A DNA stretch of 64,000 bases from Rhizobium tropici CIAT 899 (GTDB lineage Bacteria > Pseudomonadota > Alphaproteobacteria > Rhizobiales > Rhizobiaceae): assembly GCF_000330885.1 (NCBI RefSeq), contig NC_020062.1, forward strand, positions 1,930,374 to 1,994,373. The letters are read 5' to 3'. The stretch's first letter is position 1. Every line of letters starts with the position of its first letter. A program made the translations under genes and the position numbers. The notes below the pieces were generated by a model. It did no database searches and had not been told where the DNA came from. It saw only the letters and a list, made by a program, of their open reading frames with translations. This document shows, piece after piece, positions 24,595-32,399 of this stretch.

Positions 24595-25833
24595 ATGAAC
24601 CAAACGACCGGTGTCAAACTGTCTCCCGACCTGACCGGAGCCAATGTCGAGGATGCGGGCGAACATAATCGAGCCGTCGTTTTGCGCTGCATCCACCGGC
24701 AGGCACCGATTTCGCGTGCGGAAATCGCCCGGCAGACCGGCTTCACCAAGCCGGCGATCGCCCGCATCGTCGATCGCCTGCTCGATGAAGGCCTGATCAT
24801 CGAAGCTCGCCGGCGCCACGGTCTGAGAGGGCAGCCGGCAATCGAGCTTGAGATCAACCCCGACGCCTTCTTTGCCATCGGCATCAACATCGATCGCGAT
24901 CATCTGACGATCCTCGCCGTCGATGCCGTCGGCAACGTGCGCGCCCGCGTCCACCATGAGAAGCGCTACATCCTGCCCGGCGAATTCATGCAGCTGACCG
25001 CCGATGCGATCTCGCATTTCCAGCGAAGCCGTCTGATCGACGACGCGCATCTGGCCGGTATCGGGCTTGCGATGCCGGACTGGCTCGGCGAGATCGCCTT
25101 CCTGGGCAAGCCCAACGATTACGGAGAGTGGATGGATTTCGATGTCCGGACCGCATTGGAAAACCTGACACAGCATCCCGTCTTCATCGAGAACGAAACC
25201 AATGCGGCAGCGCTTGCCGAGCTTGACTACGGGCTTGGCGCCGAAAGCCGCAGCTTTTTCTACATTTCGCTCAATGCCTGCCCCGGTGGCGGCCTTGTGC
25301 TCGACGGCGCCGGCCATCGCGGCGCCATGGGCCTGAGCGGCGAGATCGGCTGGCTGCCAATCGTCGATCCCCGCCACAGGGGAGGCCAGAAAGTCGAGCT
25401 TCTCGGCGAAATATTCTCGCTCTTCTTCCTCTACAAGTTCCTGGGCGAGCACGGCATCGAGGCAAACGTGCCCTCGGACCTCCTCACGCTGGATGCCCGT
25501 GGAAGGAAGCTGGTCTCGCAATGGCTGAAGACGATGAGCGCGCATCTCGCCGTCGCGGTCAAGCACATCGGCATGATCGTCGATCCCGACGCCATCATCC
25601 TTGGCGGCCGCCTGCCTATCCGCATGATCGATGAGCTGCTGCGCTATGTCCACGACCACCTTGATATGGAGGATACGGCGCTGCCATCGATCCATCGTGC
25701 CTCGCTCGGCGAGGACGCCTGCGCGATCGGCGCCGCGGCAATGCCGATGGCGACAGCCCTCATGCTCGCCTCGGCCGATGAGGTCCAGCGCACGCGTTCA
25801 CCGCTCAAATTCATGGACCGCCTGAACACCTGA
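24595..25833 (+). CDS. ROK-family transcriptional regulator (second of two)
   Basis: 412 residues. Winged helix-turn-helix at about 25-80 (VLRCIHRQAPISRAEIARQTGFTKPAIARIVDRLLDEGLI), then a ROK domain (FAIGINIDRDHLTILAVD, ENETNAAALAELDYGLG, GAMGLSGEIGWLPIV, DPDAIILGGRLP). The CxCGxxGCxE zinc motif is missing, as in the first ROK gene. It is embedded in the transporter operon, so its level rises with transport; it may respond to a different pathway intermediate from the divergent ROK gene at 18951. Which of the two binds the AAGTWACTT site cannot be decided from sequence. Confidence 0.88.
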   Translation: MNQTTGVKLSPDLTGANVEDAGEHNRAVVLRCIHRQAPISRAEIARQTGFTKPAIARIVDRLLDEGLIIEARRRHGLRGQPAIELEINPDAFFAIGINIDRDHLTILAVDAVGNVRARVHHEKRYILPGEFMQLTADAISHFQRSRLIDDAHLAGIGLAMPDWLGEIAFLGKPNDYGEWMDFDVRTALENLTQHPVFIENETNAAALAELDYGLGAESRSFFYISLNACPGGGLVLDGAGHRGAMGLSGEIGWLPIVDPRHRGGQKVELLGEIFSLFFLYKFLGEHGIEANVPSDLLTLDARGRKLVSQWLKTMSAHLAVAVKHIGMIVDPDAIILGGRLPIRMIDELLRYVHDHLDMEDTALPSIHRASLGEDACAIGAAAMPMATALMLASADEVQRTRSPLKFMDRLNT

Positions 25834-25872
25834 ACAATTGAATTGGCGGCTGCGGCCACAGGGAGGATTTTA

Positions 25873-26727
25873 ATGAGGATCGGTTTTTATACGTCGACGT
25901 TCAACGACAGGCCATTCGAAGAGGTGGTGGACTTCGCCGCTTCCGCCGGCTTCGACGCAATCGAAATCGATGTCCGCGGCCATATCAAGACACCGGACAA
26001 GGTGCGGGCGGCGGTCGCCCTTGCCCGCGACCGCAACCTCTTCGTCTCCTCGATCGCCTTTTTCGGCAATCAGCTCGATACCGATCGCGCCAAACGCGGC
26101 GAGCTTCGAGCCATCACCGAGGAATTCGCCGACGCGATCGGCGAAGCGGACGTGCCGATCTTCGTAATCTTTCCCGGCCGAGATGAAAGCGCAGACGAGG
26201 ACGCCAATTATGATGATTTCGCCGACTTCGCCAACCGGCTGATCGCCCGGACGACGTCGAGCGGGTTGATCTTCGCGATCGAGAACTGGCCCGGCCCGAA
26301 GAACAATTTCATCGGCACCACGCCGAAAGGCTGGCAGGAGCTCTTTAAACGAATTCCCGACAAACGCTTCGGCCTCGAATTCGACCCTTCCCATCTCATC
26401 CGCATCGGCATCGATCCCTATATCGCGATGGATGCGGTCAAGGATCGCATCGCCATCCTTCATGCCAAGGACACGGCAATCGATGCGGCCGCGCAGCAGG
26501 CCGTCGGCTATCACGGCAAGGGGTGGTGGCAGTACAAGCTGCCGGGTCATGGACTTCTTGATTGGCCGCGCTTCCTGCGCCAGGCGCGCGCCAATGGCTT
26601 TGACGGCACGCTTTCGATCGAGCACGAGGATGCAGCTTTCGGTTGGCCGGGCAAGGATCTCGCCCAACGGAAAGAGGGCGAGCGCCTTGGCCTTGCCTAT
26701 CTTCGAAAGGTCTTGAGCGAGCTTTGA
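25873..26727 (+). CDS. Sugar phosphate isomerase/epimerase (xylose-isomerase-like TIM barrel)
   Basis: 284 residues, AP_endonuc_2/IolE-type TIM barrel. Metal-site acids and histidines are in FDAIEIDVRGH, FAIENWPGPKNNF, GLEFDPSHLIRIGID (metal-binding Asp/His), AILHAKDTAID and GTLSIEHEDAAF (Glu). Such enzymes isomerise or epimerise keto sugars, often working with Gfo/Idh/MocA dehydrogenases like the one at 20102. GGGAGG at the start fixes ATG 25873 rather than the earlier in-frame frame. Cytosolic; substrate unknown. Confidence 0.88.
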   Translation: MRIGFYTSTFNDRPFEEVVDFAASAGFDAIEIDVRGHIKTPDKVRAAVALARDRNLFVSSIAFFGNQLDTDRAKRGELRAITEEFADAIGEADVPIFVIFPGRDESADEDANYDDFADFANRLIARTTSSGLIFAIENWPGPKNNFIGTTPKGWQELFKRIPDKRFGLEFDPSHLIRIGIDPYIAMDAVKDRIAILHAKDTAIDAAAQQAVGYHGKGWWQYKLPGHGLLDWPRFLRQARANGFDGTLSIEHEDAAFGWPGKDLAQRKEGERLGLAYLRKVLSEL

Positions 26728-26747
26728 CACTATCTGGGAGGACGGAA

Positions 26748-27809
26748 ATGGCTCATGTCAGAGTGAACAACGCGCGCAAGGATTATGGCGCGTTCAAAGC
26801 GATCAAGGGCGTGTCGGTCGATATCCGCGACGGCGAGTTCGTCGTACTCGTCGGCCCCTCGGGCTGCGGAAAATCCACGCTGCTCAGAATGATCGCCGGC
26901 CTGGAGGGGATCACCTCAGGCGATATCCAGATCGGCAAGCATATCGTCAACGATCTCGCGCCGAAGGATCGAGACATCGCGATGGTGTTCCAGAACTATG
27001 CGCTCTATCCGCATATGACGGTCGCCAAGAACATGGGCTTCTCCCTGCGGCTGAAGCGGATGCCGAAGGGGGAAATCGATCAGCGCGTCGGCAATGCCGC
27101 AAAGATCCTCGGCCTCGAAAACCTTCTCGAGCGCTATCCGAAGCAGCTCTCCGGCGGCCAGAGGCAGCGCGTTGCCATGGGCCGCGCGATCGTGCGCGAT
27201 CCCGCCGTCTTCCTCTTTGACGAACCGCTATCGAACCTCGATGCGAAACTTCGCGTCCAGATGCGCTCCGAAATCAAGGAAATGCACCAGCGACTGCAGA
27301 CGACGACGATCTATGTCACGCACGACCAGATCGAGGCGATGACGATGGCCGACAAGATCGTCGTCATGAAGGACGGCCTGATCGAACAGTCGGGCTCGCC
27401 GCTCGAGCTCTATGATCGACCGGCCAATCTCTTCGTTGCGGGCTTCATCGGCTCTCCCGCCATGAATTTCATCAACGGCAGCATGACGAGCGCCGGTTTC
27501 CGTACTACCGACGGGATCGTGCTGCCGAGCGGTCAGCATCCGGCGGCGGCCGTTACCTATGGCATTCGCCCCGAAGATATCAGGCTCGTCCAGAATGGCA
27601 TTGCGGTGGAAACCATCGTCGTCGAACCGACGGGATCCGAGACTATGGTCATCGTCCGCCTAGGCACGCAGACGATCACCTGCGTGTTCCGTGAGCGGAT
27701 CAGAGCCGCACCGGGCGATGTGCTGCACATCGCACCTGCCGATGAGGCAGTTCATCTATTTGACAAAAGTGGAGAGCGCATCGCGAGCACACGCTCGGAA
27801 CTCAATTGA
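26748..27809 (+). CDS. ABC transporter ATP-binding protein, UgpC/MalK-like
   Basis: 353 residues. Walker A GPSGCGKS (36-43), Q-loop MVFQNYALYPHM, signature LSGGQRQRVAMGRAI, Walker B VFLFDEPLSNLDAK and H-loop YVTHDQIEAMTMAD are all intact. The C-terminal ~120 residues form the OB-fold regulatory domain (GFIGSPAMNFING, YGIRPEDIRL) typical of CUT1 ATPases. ATG 26748 follows GGGAGG. It completes the transporter begun at 21420, placed last after the isomerase. Confidence 0.92.
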   Translation: MAHVRVNNARKDYGAFKAIKGVSVDIRDGEFVVLVGPSGCGKSTLLRMIAGLEGITSGDIQIGKHIVNDLAPKDRDIAMVFQNYALYPHMTVAKNMGFSLRLKRMPKGEIDQRVGNAAKILGLENLLERYPKQLSGGQRQRVAMGRAIVRDPAVFLFDEPLSNLDAKLRVQMRSEIKEMHQRLQTTTIYVTHDQIEAMTMADKIVVMKDGLIEQSGSPLELYDRPANLFVAGFIGSPAMNFINGSMTSAGFRTTDGIVLPSGQHPAAAVTYGIRPEDIRLVQNGIAVETIVVEPTGSETMVIVRLGTQTITCVFRERIRAAPGDVLHIAPADEAVHLFDKSGERIASTRSELN

Positions 27810-27822
27810 GGAGAGATGTTTA

Positions 27823-28038
27823 CTATCTGTGTGAGGCCGCACGCAGTGATGGAACAGAAGCCGTCTTGCGAATGGTAATTTCAATGCCGCCCATGGACGT
27901 GCCGTCATCGGTCACATCCGGTACGCGAATGTAGAGGACCTCGGAATAGTTGCGGAACGTGCCGCCGATCAGCTCATATATTGCAAGTGCGGTATTCTCG
28001 GGAAGCTCTTCGACCGATACGCTTTTTCGTTGCTGCAT
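27823..28038 (-). CDS. Small conserved-looking protein, function unknown
   Basis: 71 residues, no signal peptide or membrane segment. The composition is normal for a globular protein (VEELPENTALAIYELIGG, VLYIRVPDV, GGIEITIRK). ATG 28038 has GGAAG about 9 bases before it; a TTG five codons earlier is less likely. It converges on the ABC ATPase gene with a 13-base gap. No family recognised. The next 180 bases to the left of the diguanylate cyclase gene hold nothing I can identify. Confidence 0.5.
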   Translation of the reverse strand: MQQRKSVSVEELPENTALAIYELIGGTFRNYSEVLYIRVPDVTDDGTSMGGIEITIRKTASVPSLRAASHR

Positions 28039-28220
28039 GGGATGCTCTTCCAAAAGTCAGGGCGCCTTCAAGGGAGAGGGCGACTGCCGACACTTTAGTC
28101 CTGATTTGGCGCAAAGATATCCCAGGAATCATGAAAGCTGTCACAAATGCGTGAGGTTCGTTTCCAGGAAAACGCTGCGGCGGCATGATGTCGTGATTGA
28201 CGACCGGGTGGCGAGCTCGC

Positions 28221-29186
28221 CTAAAGAGCAGCCTCACATATCGACCATGTAGATGGTGCAATCCGGAAGCCATTCTTTCCCGACGATTTCACTTCATACA
28301 AACCACGATCCGCCTTCGCGAATATGTCCTTGGAAGAATGGCCGGGCAGGATTATCGCCGCGCCGACGGAGGTTGCGATGCGAATGGTCTTCGAAGGCGT
28401 GGAGACGGTCCAGTTCAATTCTCTGACAACACGATCGGCAATTTTTGCAAGATGCTCGGTCGAAAGGCATTCGTGAATGACGGCGAATTCATCGCCGCCA
28501 ATGCGCGCCACCATATTGGCCTTGGGGACCGCGCGTGCGAGCCTTCGGCCTGCCGCCTTGAGGCAATCATCCCCGGCCTGATGACCGAGAGTATCGTTTA
28601 CGGATTTGAAGCCGTCGAGATCCACCAGAAGGAGCGCTCTGCCGGTTCGGCCCTCGGCTGCGCATATTTCATTGAAAAACGCTTCGAATCTGGTGCGAGA
28701 CGTCAGCCCGGTGAGCATGTCGTACTCGGCCAATTGACGAAGCTGCTCGACCATCGTCTTCTCGGCGGTGACATCCTGCTTCATCCCAAAAATTCTAGTC
28801 GCAACTCCGTTCGCGAATTCGACGCAGGCGGTTATTCTGATCCATCGCCGATTGCCTCTTGCGGTAATGATCTCAGCATCCAGGCTGAAACCCTCGCCCG
28901 TGCGAATTGCCTTCTCGCGCACCTCATCGAGATGCTTTCGGGCCTCGGGAGTATAGAGTTTAAGGATCTCATCCCTCGTCAGCGGCGTTTGCGGCGCAAG
29001 ATCAAAGAGTTCGTAGACCATATCTGTCCAGCTGAGCGTCTGGTCGGGAAGACTGCATTCCCATACCCCGATGCGAGCGGCCTTGAACGATCGATCAAAC
29101 AATTCACGCAAATGCATGAACTCGCGCGAGGCGATTGCCTGAGGATCGAGTATTCCATTTCCATCGCAGGACACTGGGGGCCTCAC
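28221..29186 (-). CDS. PAS-GGDEF diguanylate cyclase
   Basis: 321 residues, soluble. A PAS domain (about 30-140, with the PAC-like segment RRWIRITACVEFANGVATRIFGMKQDVT) is followed by a GGDEF domain with an intact active site (RIGGDEFAV, 230-234) and DLDGFKSVNDTLGH. It should make c-di-GMP from two GTP. The allosteric I-site RxxD expected nine residues before GGDEF reads PKAN (221-224), so product inhibition is probably lost. The start used is GTG 29186, which overlaps the TGA of a 40-codon upstream frame; ATG 29117 is an alternative. It could feed the c-di-GMP pool read by the CuxR-like regulator, but nothing in the sequence links them directly. Confidence 0.85.
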   Translation of the reverse strand: MRPPVSCDGNGILDPQAIASREFMHLRELFDRSFKAARIGVWECSLPDQTLSWTDMVYELFDLAPQTPLTRDEILKLYTPEARKHLDEVREKAIRTGEGFSLDAEIITARGNRRWIRITACVEFANGVATRIFGMKQDVTAEKTMVEQLRQLAEYDMLTGLTSRTRFEAFFNEICAAEGRTGRALLLVDLDGFKSVNDTLGHQAGDDCLKAAGRRLARAVPKANMVARIGGDEFAVIHECLSTEHLAKIADRVVRELNWTVSTPSKTIRIATSVGAAIILPGHSSKDIFAKADRGLYEVKSSGKNGFRIAPSTWSICEAAL

Positions 29187-29305
29187 CAGCTGATCAAAAG
29201 GACCTCACCAGCTTTATCGCCGGCAATCTTTCCCAGTGGAATGATGACATGGATTGTTTGCATATTGGTTTCCAAATGCAAGAGCGCCGCGACGATCATC
29301 GACAT
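29183..29305 (-). CDS. Possible 40-residue leader peptide coupled to the diguanylate cyclase
   Basis: A short frame with AGAGG 7 bases before ATG 29305. Its TGA overlaps the GTG start of the GGDEF gene (GTGA), the usual sign of translational coupling. The peptide (VAALLHLETNMQTIHVIIPL and a Lys/Gly tail) resembles nothing I know. A longer in-frame start at 29416 exists. It may be a real small protein, a coupling leader or a remnant. Confidence 0.3.
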   Translation of the reverse strand: MSMIVAALLHLETNMQTIHVIIPLGKIAGDKAGEVLLISW

Positions 29306-29422
29306 CAATAACCCTCTTTTGAGGGTGGCCTCCATGAAACAGAGGATTTCAGGCGTTTGTGAAAATAAGTCCCAAGGGCAAGAAGGGTGCCTACCCCAAA
29401 CCTGATACTGAACCACGCCGGC

Positions 29423-29953
29423 TCACATCTGGCCGACGCCGCTCAAGCCGATCAATGCGCCGATGCCGAGAACGATGAGCGGATGGACGCGCGTCGTCGA
29501 AAGGACAAGTGCGCCCACTGCGGCAATCGCCGCGAGAATCCACCCCTGGGTTGATGCCTCCGTGATGACAGCCGCGCTGGCGGTGACAAGCCCGGCGGTC
29601 ATCGGCACCAATCCCGCCTGCACGATCCGTCGCCATGGCCTGTCCTTGAAGCGGTTCCAGAGATGGAGCACCAGATAGGTCAGGACCGAAGAAGGCCCGA
29701 ACTTTGCAGCTGATGTGACCAGCATGCCCGCCCATCCGGCAACGTGCCAGCCGACCAGAGGCACCACCATCAGGTTCGGCCCGGGAGCCGCCTGCGCCAA
29801 GGCGAACAGCGCGCCGAATTGCTGCGCCGTCATCCAATGCTGCACATCGACGACCTGCCGATGCATTTCGGGGAGAATGGAATTGCCGCCACCGAAGGCC
29901 AGCAGCGAAAGCTGGGTAAAAATGATTGCAAGAGAAACGAGGGTCGTGGTCAT
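29423..29953 (-). CDS. chrA: Chromate transporter, second short subunit (ChrA family)
   Basis: 176 residues, a half-length CHR protein with about five to six hydrophobic segments. The CHR motif region FTQLSLLAFGGGNSILPEM and the PGPN loop (LAQAAPGPNLMVVPLVGW) are clear. Short-chain CHR proteins come as adjacent pairs that work together; here the ATG overlaps the stop of the first half (ATGA). An upstream in-frame start at 30049 lies inside the first gene. Transports chromate or possibly another oxyanion across the inner membrane. Confidence 0.88.
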   Translation of the reverse strand: MTTTLVSLAIIFTQLSLLAFGGGNSILPEMHRQVVDVQHWMTAQQFGALFALAQAAPGPNLMVVPLVGWHVAGWAGMLVTSAAKFGPSSVLTYLVLHLWNRFKDRPWRRIVQAGLVPMTAGLVTASAAVITEASTQGWILAAIAAVGALVLSTTRVHPLIVLGIGALIGLSGVGQM

Positions 29954-30516
29954 GTTTCGAGCTTCCAAGTGGCGAGGATGCTGAGCGGCGCCAGAACCAG
30001 CATGGTCGGCAGCAAGGGCAGCCCGGCAATGGCGATGGCGGCAAAGCAAATGACCGCAATGACCAGGGTGACCGGCCTGCGGCGCAGCGGCAGGACGATC
30101 TTGACGGCCATCGAGATGAGCAGACCGGCCGCGGCTGCAGCAAGGCCTGCAAACATGTGCTGGATGCGCGGATCGCTATTGAACTGATCGTAAATGACGC
30201 CAAGGCCGATCACGATCGCCGTCGGCGCGACAATCAGTCCGAGAAGAGCGGAAAAAGCCCCCGTCACGCCCTGAAACTTCGAACCGATCGCCACCGCCAT
30301 ATTGATGATATTGCCGCCCGGCAGGAACTGACACAGCCCGAGCAGTTCGGTGAATTCCTCCCCCGTCAACCATTTGCGATCCTCGACGACCATGCGGCGT
30401 GCGAGCGGCAAGACCCCACCAAACCCGATGAGGCCGAGTTTGAAAAAACCGAAAAAGAGCTCCGCGACCGCCGGTCCTTCCCGTTGAGCAGCACTGGAAT
30501 GAGAAATGGCATCCAT
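29950..30516 (-). CDS. chrA: Chromate transporter, first short subunit (ChrA family)
   Basis: 188 residues, N-terminal-type half of a CHR transporter. ELFFGFFKLGLIGFGGVLPLARRM and LGLCQFLPGGNIINMAVAIG are the CHR landmarks; the usual PGP(x) appears as PGGN. About six hydrophobic segments. The gene pair is divergent from the LysR regulator at 30621, with a 24-base inverted repeat between them. Confidence 0.87.
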   Translation of the reverse strand: MDAISHSSAAQREGPAVAELFFGFFKLGLIGFGGVLPLARRMVVEDRKWLTGEEFTELLGLCQFLPGGNIINMAVAIGSKFQGVTGAFSALLGLIVAPTAIVIGLGVIYDQFNSDPRIQHMFAGLAAAAAGLLISMAVKIVLPLRRRPVTLVIAVICFAAIAIAGLPLLPTMLVLAPLSILATWKLET

Positions 30517-30582
30517 ATCGTGGCCTGTATGTTTATGTCGGACAGACCGTCAAAATAGGCTTTTACCGATCATGCGTCCAAT

Positions 30583-30606
30583 ATATGGATGGAACGTCAT
30601 CCATAT
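30583..30606. promoter_or_regulatory. Perfect inverted repeat, candidate LysR operator
   Basis: ATATGGATG and CATCCATAT are separated by GAACGT. The repeat contains ATGGATGGAACGTCATCCAT, which fits the palindromic T-N11-A style of LysR sites. It lies between the chromate transporter pair and the LysR gene, 14 bases before the latter's ATG, so autoregulation is likely. Confidence 0.65.
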
Positions 30607-30620
30607 GCTTGAGATATGCC

Positions 30621-31538
30621 ATGATCGAACTTCGACATCTCCGTTATGCGGTAACCGTTGCCGATGAGGGCCATGTGACCCGCGCTGCCGAAAGGCTCGG
30701 TATCCAGCAGCCGCCGCTCAGTCAGCAGATAGCCAAGCTGGAAGCCATCGTCGGTGCGTCGCTCTTCAAACGCCTGCCCAGAGGCGTCGAGCTGACGGAT
30801 GCGGGGCGAACCTTCGTGGAGAGGGCAAGGACCATTCTCCACGATGTCGATCTTGCGATAGAGGCGACAAGGCGCAATGCTCGCGGAGAGGAGGGAAGCC
30901 TCGCCATCGGCTTTACCAGTTCGGCCGCCTTTCATCCGTTGGTCAGCTCAGCCGTCCGCTCGCTCGGCGAGACATCGCCGGATGTCGCGCTCAAGCTTGA
31001 GGAAGCCAGTACGCCCGATCTGATCGCCATGCTGCATTCCGGCCTTCTCGACGTCGCGCTCGTGCGCTCTCCCGTTGCACAGTCGGGCGGTCTTGTGATT
31101 TCCCGAATTCTCGATGAAGAGATGCTGGTCGCTCTTCCCGATCGTCATCCCCTTGTGATGGCGAAAGGAGAGAAGCCTCGCCACGTTCGATTGTCGGAGC
31201 TCGCAGACGAAGCTTTCATACTTTACCGCCGTCCCTCCGGGCCGGGGCTATACGACAGCATCATAGCAGCTTGCCTTGCCGCGGGTTTCAGCCCGAAAAT
31301 ACGGCATGAAGCTCCCCGGTTGTTGTCGACGCTCAGTCTGGTCGCCGCCGGGCTCGGAATCTCCATCATTCCAGGATCGATCGCCCGGCTGGAGACGAAC
31401 GGCATCGCCTATCTGAGGCTTGATCCTCACGCCAACCTTATAGCGCCACTTTATCTCGCACGGCGCAATGAACAGCCAAGTGGTGCGCTGCGTCTTTTTG
31501 CCGACATCGTCCATCGGGAAAAAGCCGCATTGAAATAA
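30621..31538 (+). CDS. LysR-family transcriptional regulator
   Basis: 305 residues. The N-terminal LysR helix-turn-helix is clear (LRHLRYAVTVADEGHVTRAAERLGIQ.. then PPLSQQIAKLEAIVG), followed by the effector-binding domain (GSLAIGFTSSAAFHP, LLDVALVRSP, LVAAGLGISIIPGS). ATG 30621 starts the canonical MIELRHLRY motif; an earlier in-frame ATG at 30585 lies inside the operator. Divergent from the chrA pair and most likely its regulator. The effector could be chromate or sulfate, which is inference from the neighbours. Confidence 0.9.
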   Translation: MIELRHLRYAVTVADEGHVTRAAERLGIQQPPLSQQIAKLEAIVGASLFKRLPRGVELTDAGRTFVERARTILHDVDLAIEATRRNARGEEGSLAIGFTSSAAFHPLVSSAVRSLGETSPDVALKLEEASTPDLIAMLHSGLLDVALVRSPVAQSGGLVISRILDEEMLVALPDRHPLVMAKGEKPRHVRLSELADEAFILYRRPSGPGLYDSIIAACLAAGFSPKIRHEAPRLLSTLSLVAAGLGISIIPGSIARLETNGIAYLRLDPHANLIAPLYLARRNEQPSGALRLFADIVHREKAALK

Positions 31539-31618
31539 TGCTGGCTATCTTTCTACCCACAAAGATCGAGCGACATAAGACCGACCCTCATGCCGTTCCA
31601 TTCGATCACCCTCGCAGC

Positions 31619-32359
31619 CTAGAAGCTCAAAGTCGTATCCTTCCAAAGGCGAAATCCTCCGAGAAACGCATTTTCATTGTCGCTGATACGGCAGCCGGGG
31701 GGCAGTTCCTTGAGCTTTTCCGCATTGCCGCCGCCGATAACGATTTCATGCGGCAGCAAGGCCGCCCTCAATCTTTCGACGATTTCCTCAACCGACTGGC
31801 GCCACTTCTTCTTGCCGTATTTCTCAAGGCCACGCTCGCCGATAAAGTCTTCGAAGGTGCCCCGCTTCTTGTAGGGCAGGTGAGCGAGCTCCATGGGCAG
31901 GCAAACGTGATTGGCAATCATCGCCGAACCCAATCCGGTGCCGAGGCCGAGAAACAGCATATTGCCATCTTTGTAGTTGCCGATTGCCTGCATCACGGCA
32001 TCGTTGACAAGCTTGACCGGCTTGCCGAAAGCGGCGGAAAAGTCGAAATCCTGCCAGCCAGGTCCAAGATTGTGTGGTTCTGCAGCCGGCTTGTTGTTCA
32101 ACACCGGGCCTGGATATCCCATACCGATAACGTCGTATCGCCAATCACTCGTCAGATCCTTGACGGTCTGGACCATCTCTTTTGCCGACATTGCGGGCCC
32201 GGAGACGGCCGCCCGGCGCTCACCGCCGGAGCTGAGACGCATTTTTACATGCGAACCGCCGAGATCGATTGCCAAGACGACAAGCTCTTCTGTCGCAGCC
32301 GGCGCCACGGTTTTCTTCAGTTTTACGTTTGTTTTGCGGCTCTCTGTTACCTGGCTCAT
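31619..32359 (-). CDS. ROK-family glucokinase, polyphosphate-glucokinase-like
   Basis: 246 residues, no DNA-binding domain, so a kinase of the ROK fold. The phosphate motif is AIDLGGSHVKMRL, the sugar-binding segment is IGMGYPGPV followed by NLGPGW, the catalytic Asp is in KLVNDAVMQA and a second phosphate loop is FLGLGTGLGSAMI. Length and motifs resemble polyphosphate/ATP glucokinases. It follows the glucoamylase-like gene on the same strand by 40 bases, consistent with phosphorylating the glucose that enzyme releases. The start is uncertain: ATG 32359 chosen, GTG 32371 possible. Phosphoryl donor not determinable by eye. Confidence 0.8.
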   Translation of the reverse strand: MSQVTESRKTNVKLKKTVAPAATEELVVLAIDLGGSHVKMRLSSGGERRAAVSGPAMSAKEMVQTVKDLTSDWRYDVIGMGYPGPVLNNKPAAEPHNLGPGWQDFDFSAAFGKPVKLVNDAVMQAIGNYKDGNMLFLGLGTGLGSAMIANHVCLPMELAHLPYKKRGTFEDFIGERGLEKYGKKKWRQSVEEIVERLRAALLPHEIVIGGGNAEKLKELPPGCRISDNENAFLGGFRLWKDTTLSF

Positions 32360-32399
32360 ATTCGTCCACACTTTCTATCCACGACGGGCACAAATCGCA

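Noticed and set aside
23679..24890. 403-codon minus-strand frame across the permease and ROK genes
   Set aside because: Composition (rich in Arg, His, Asp, Gln) is typical of antisense shadow; it covers two clear genes.
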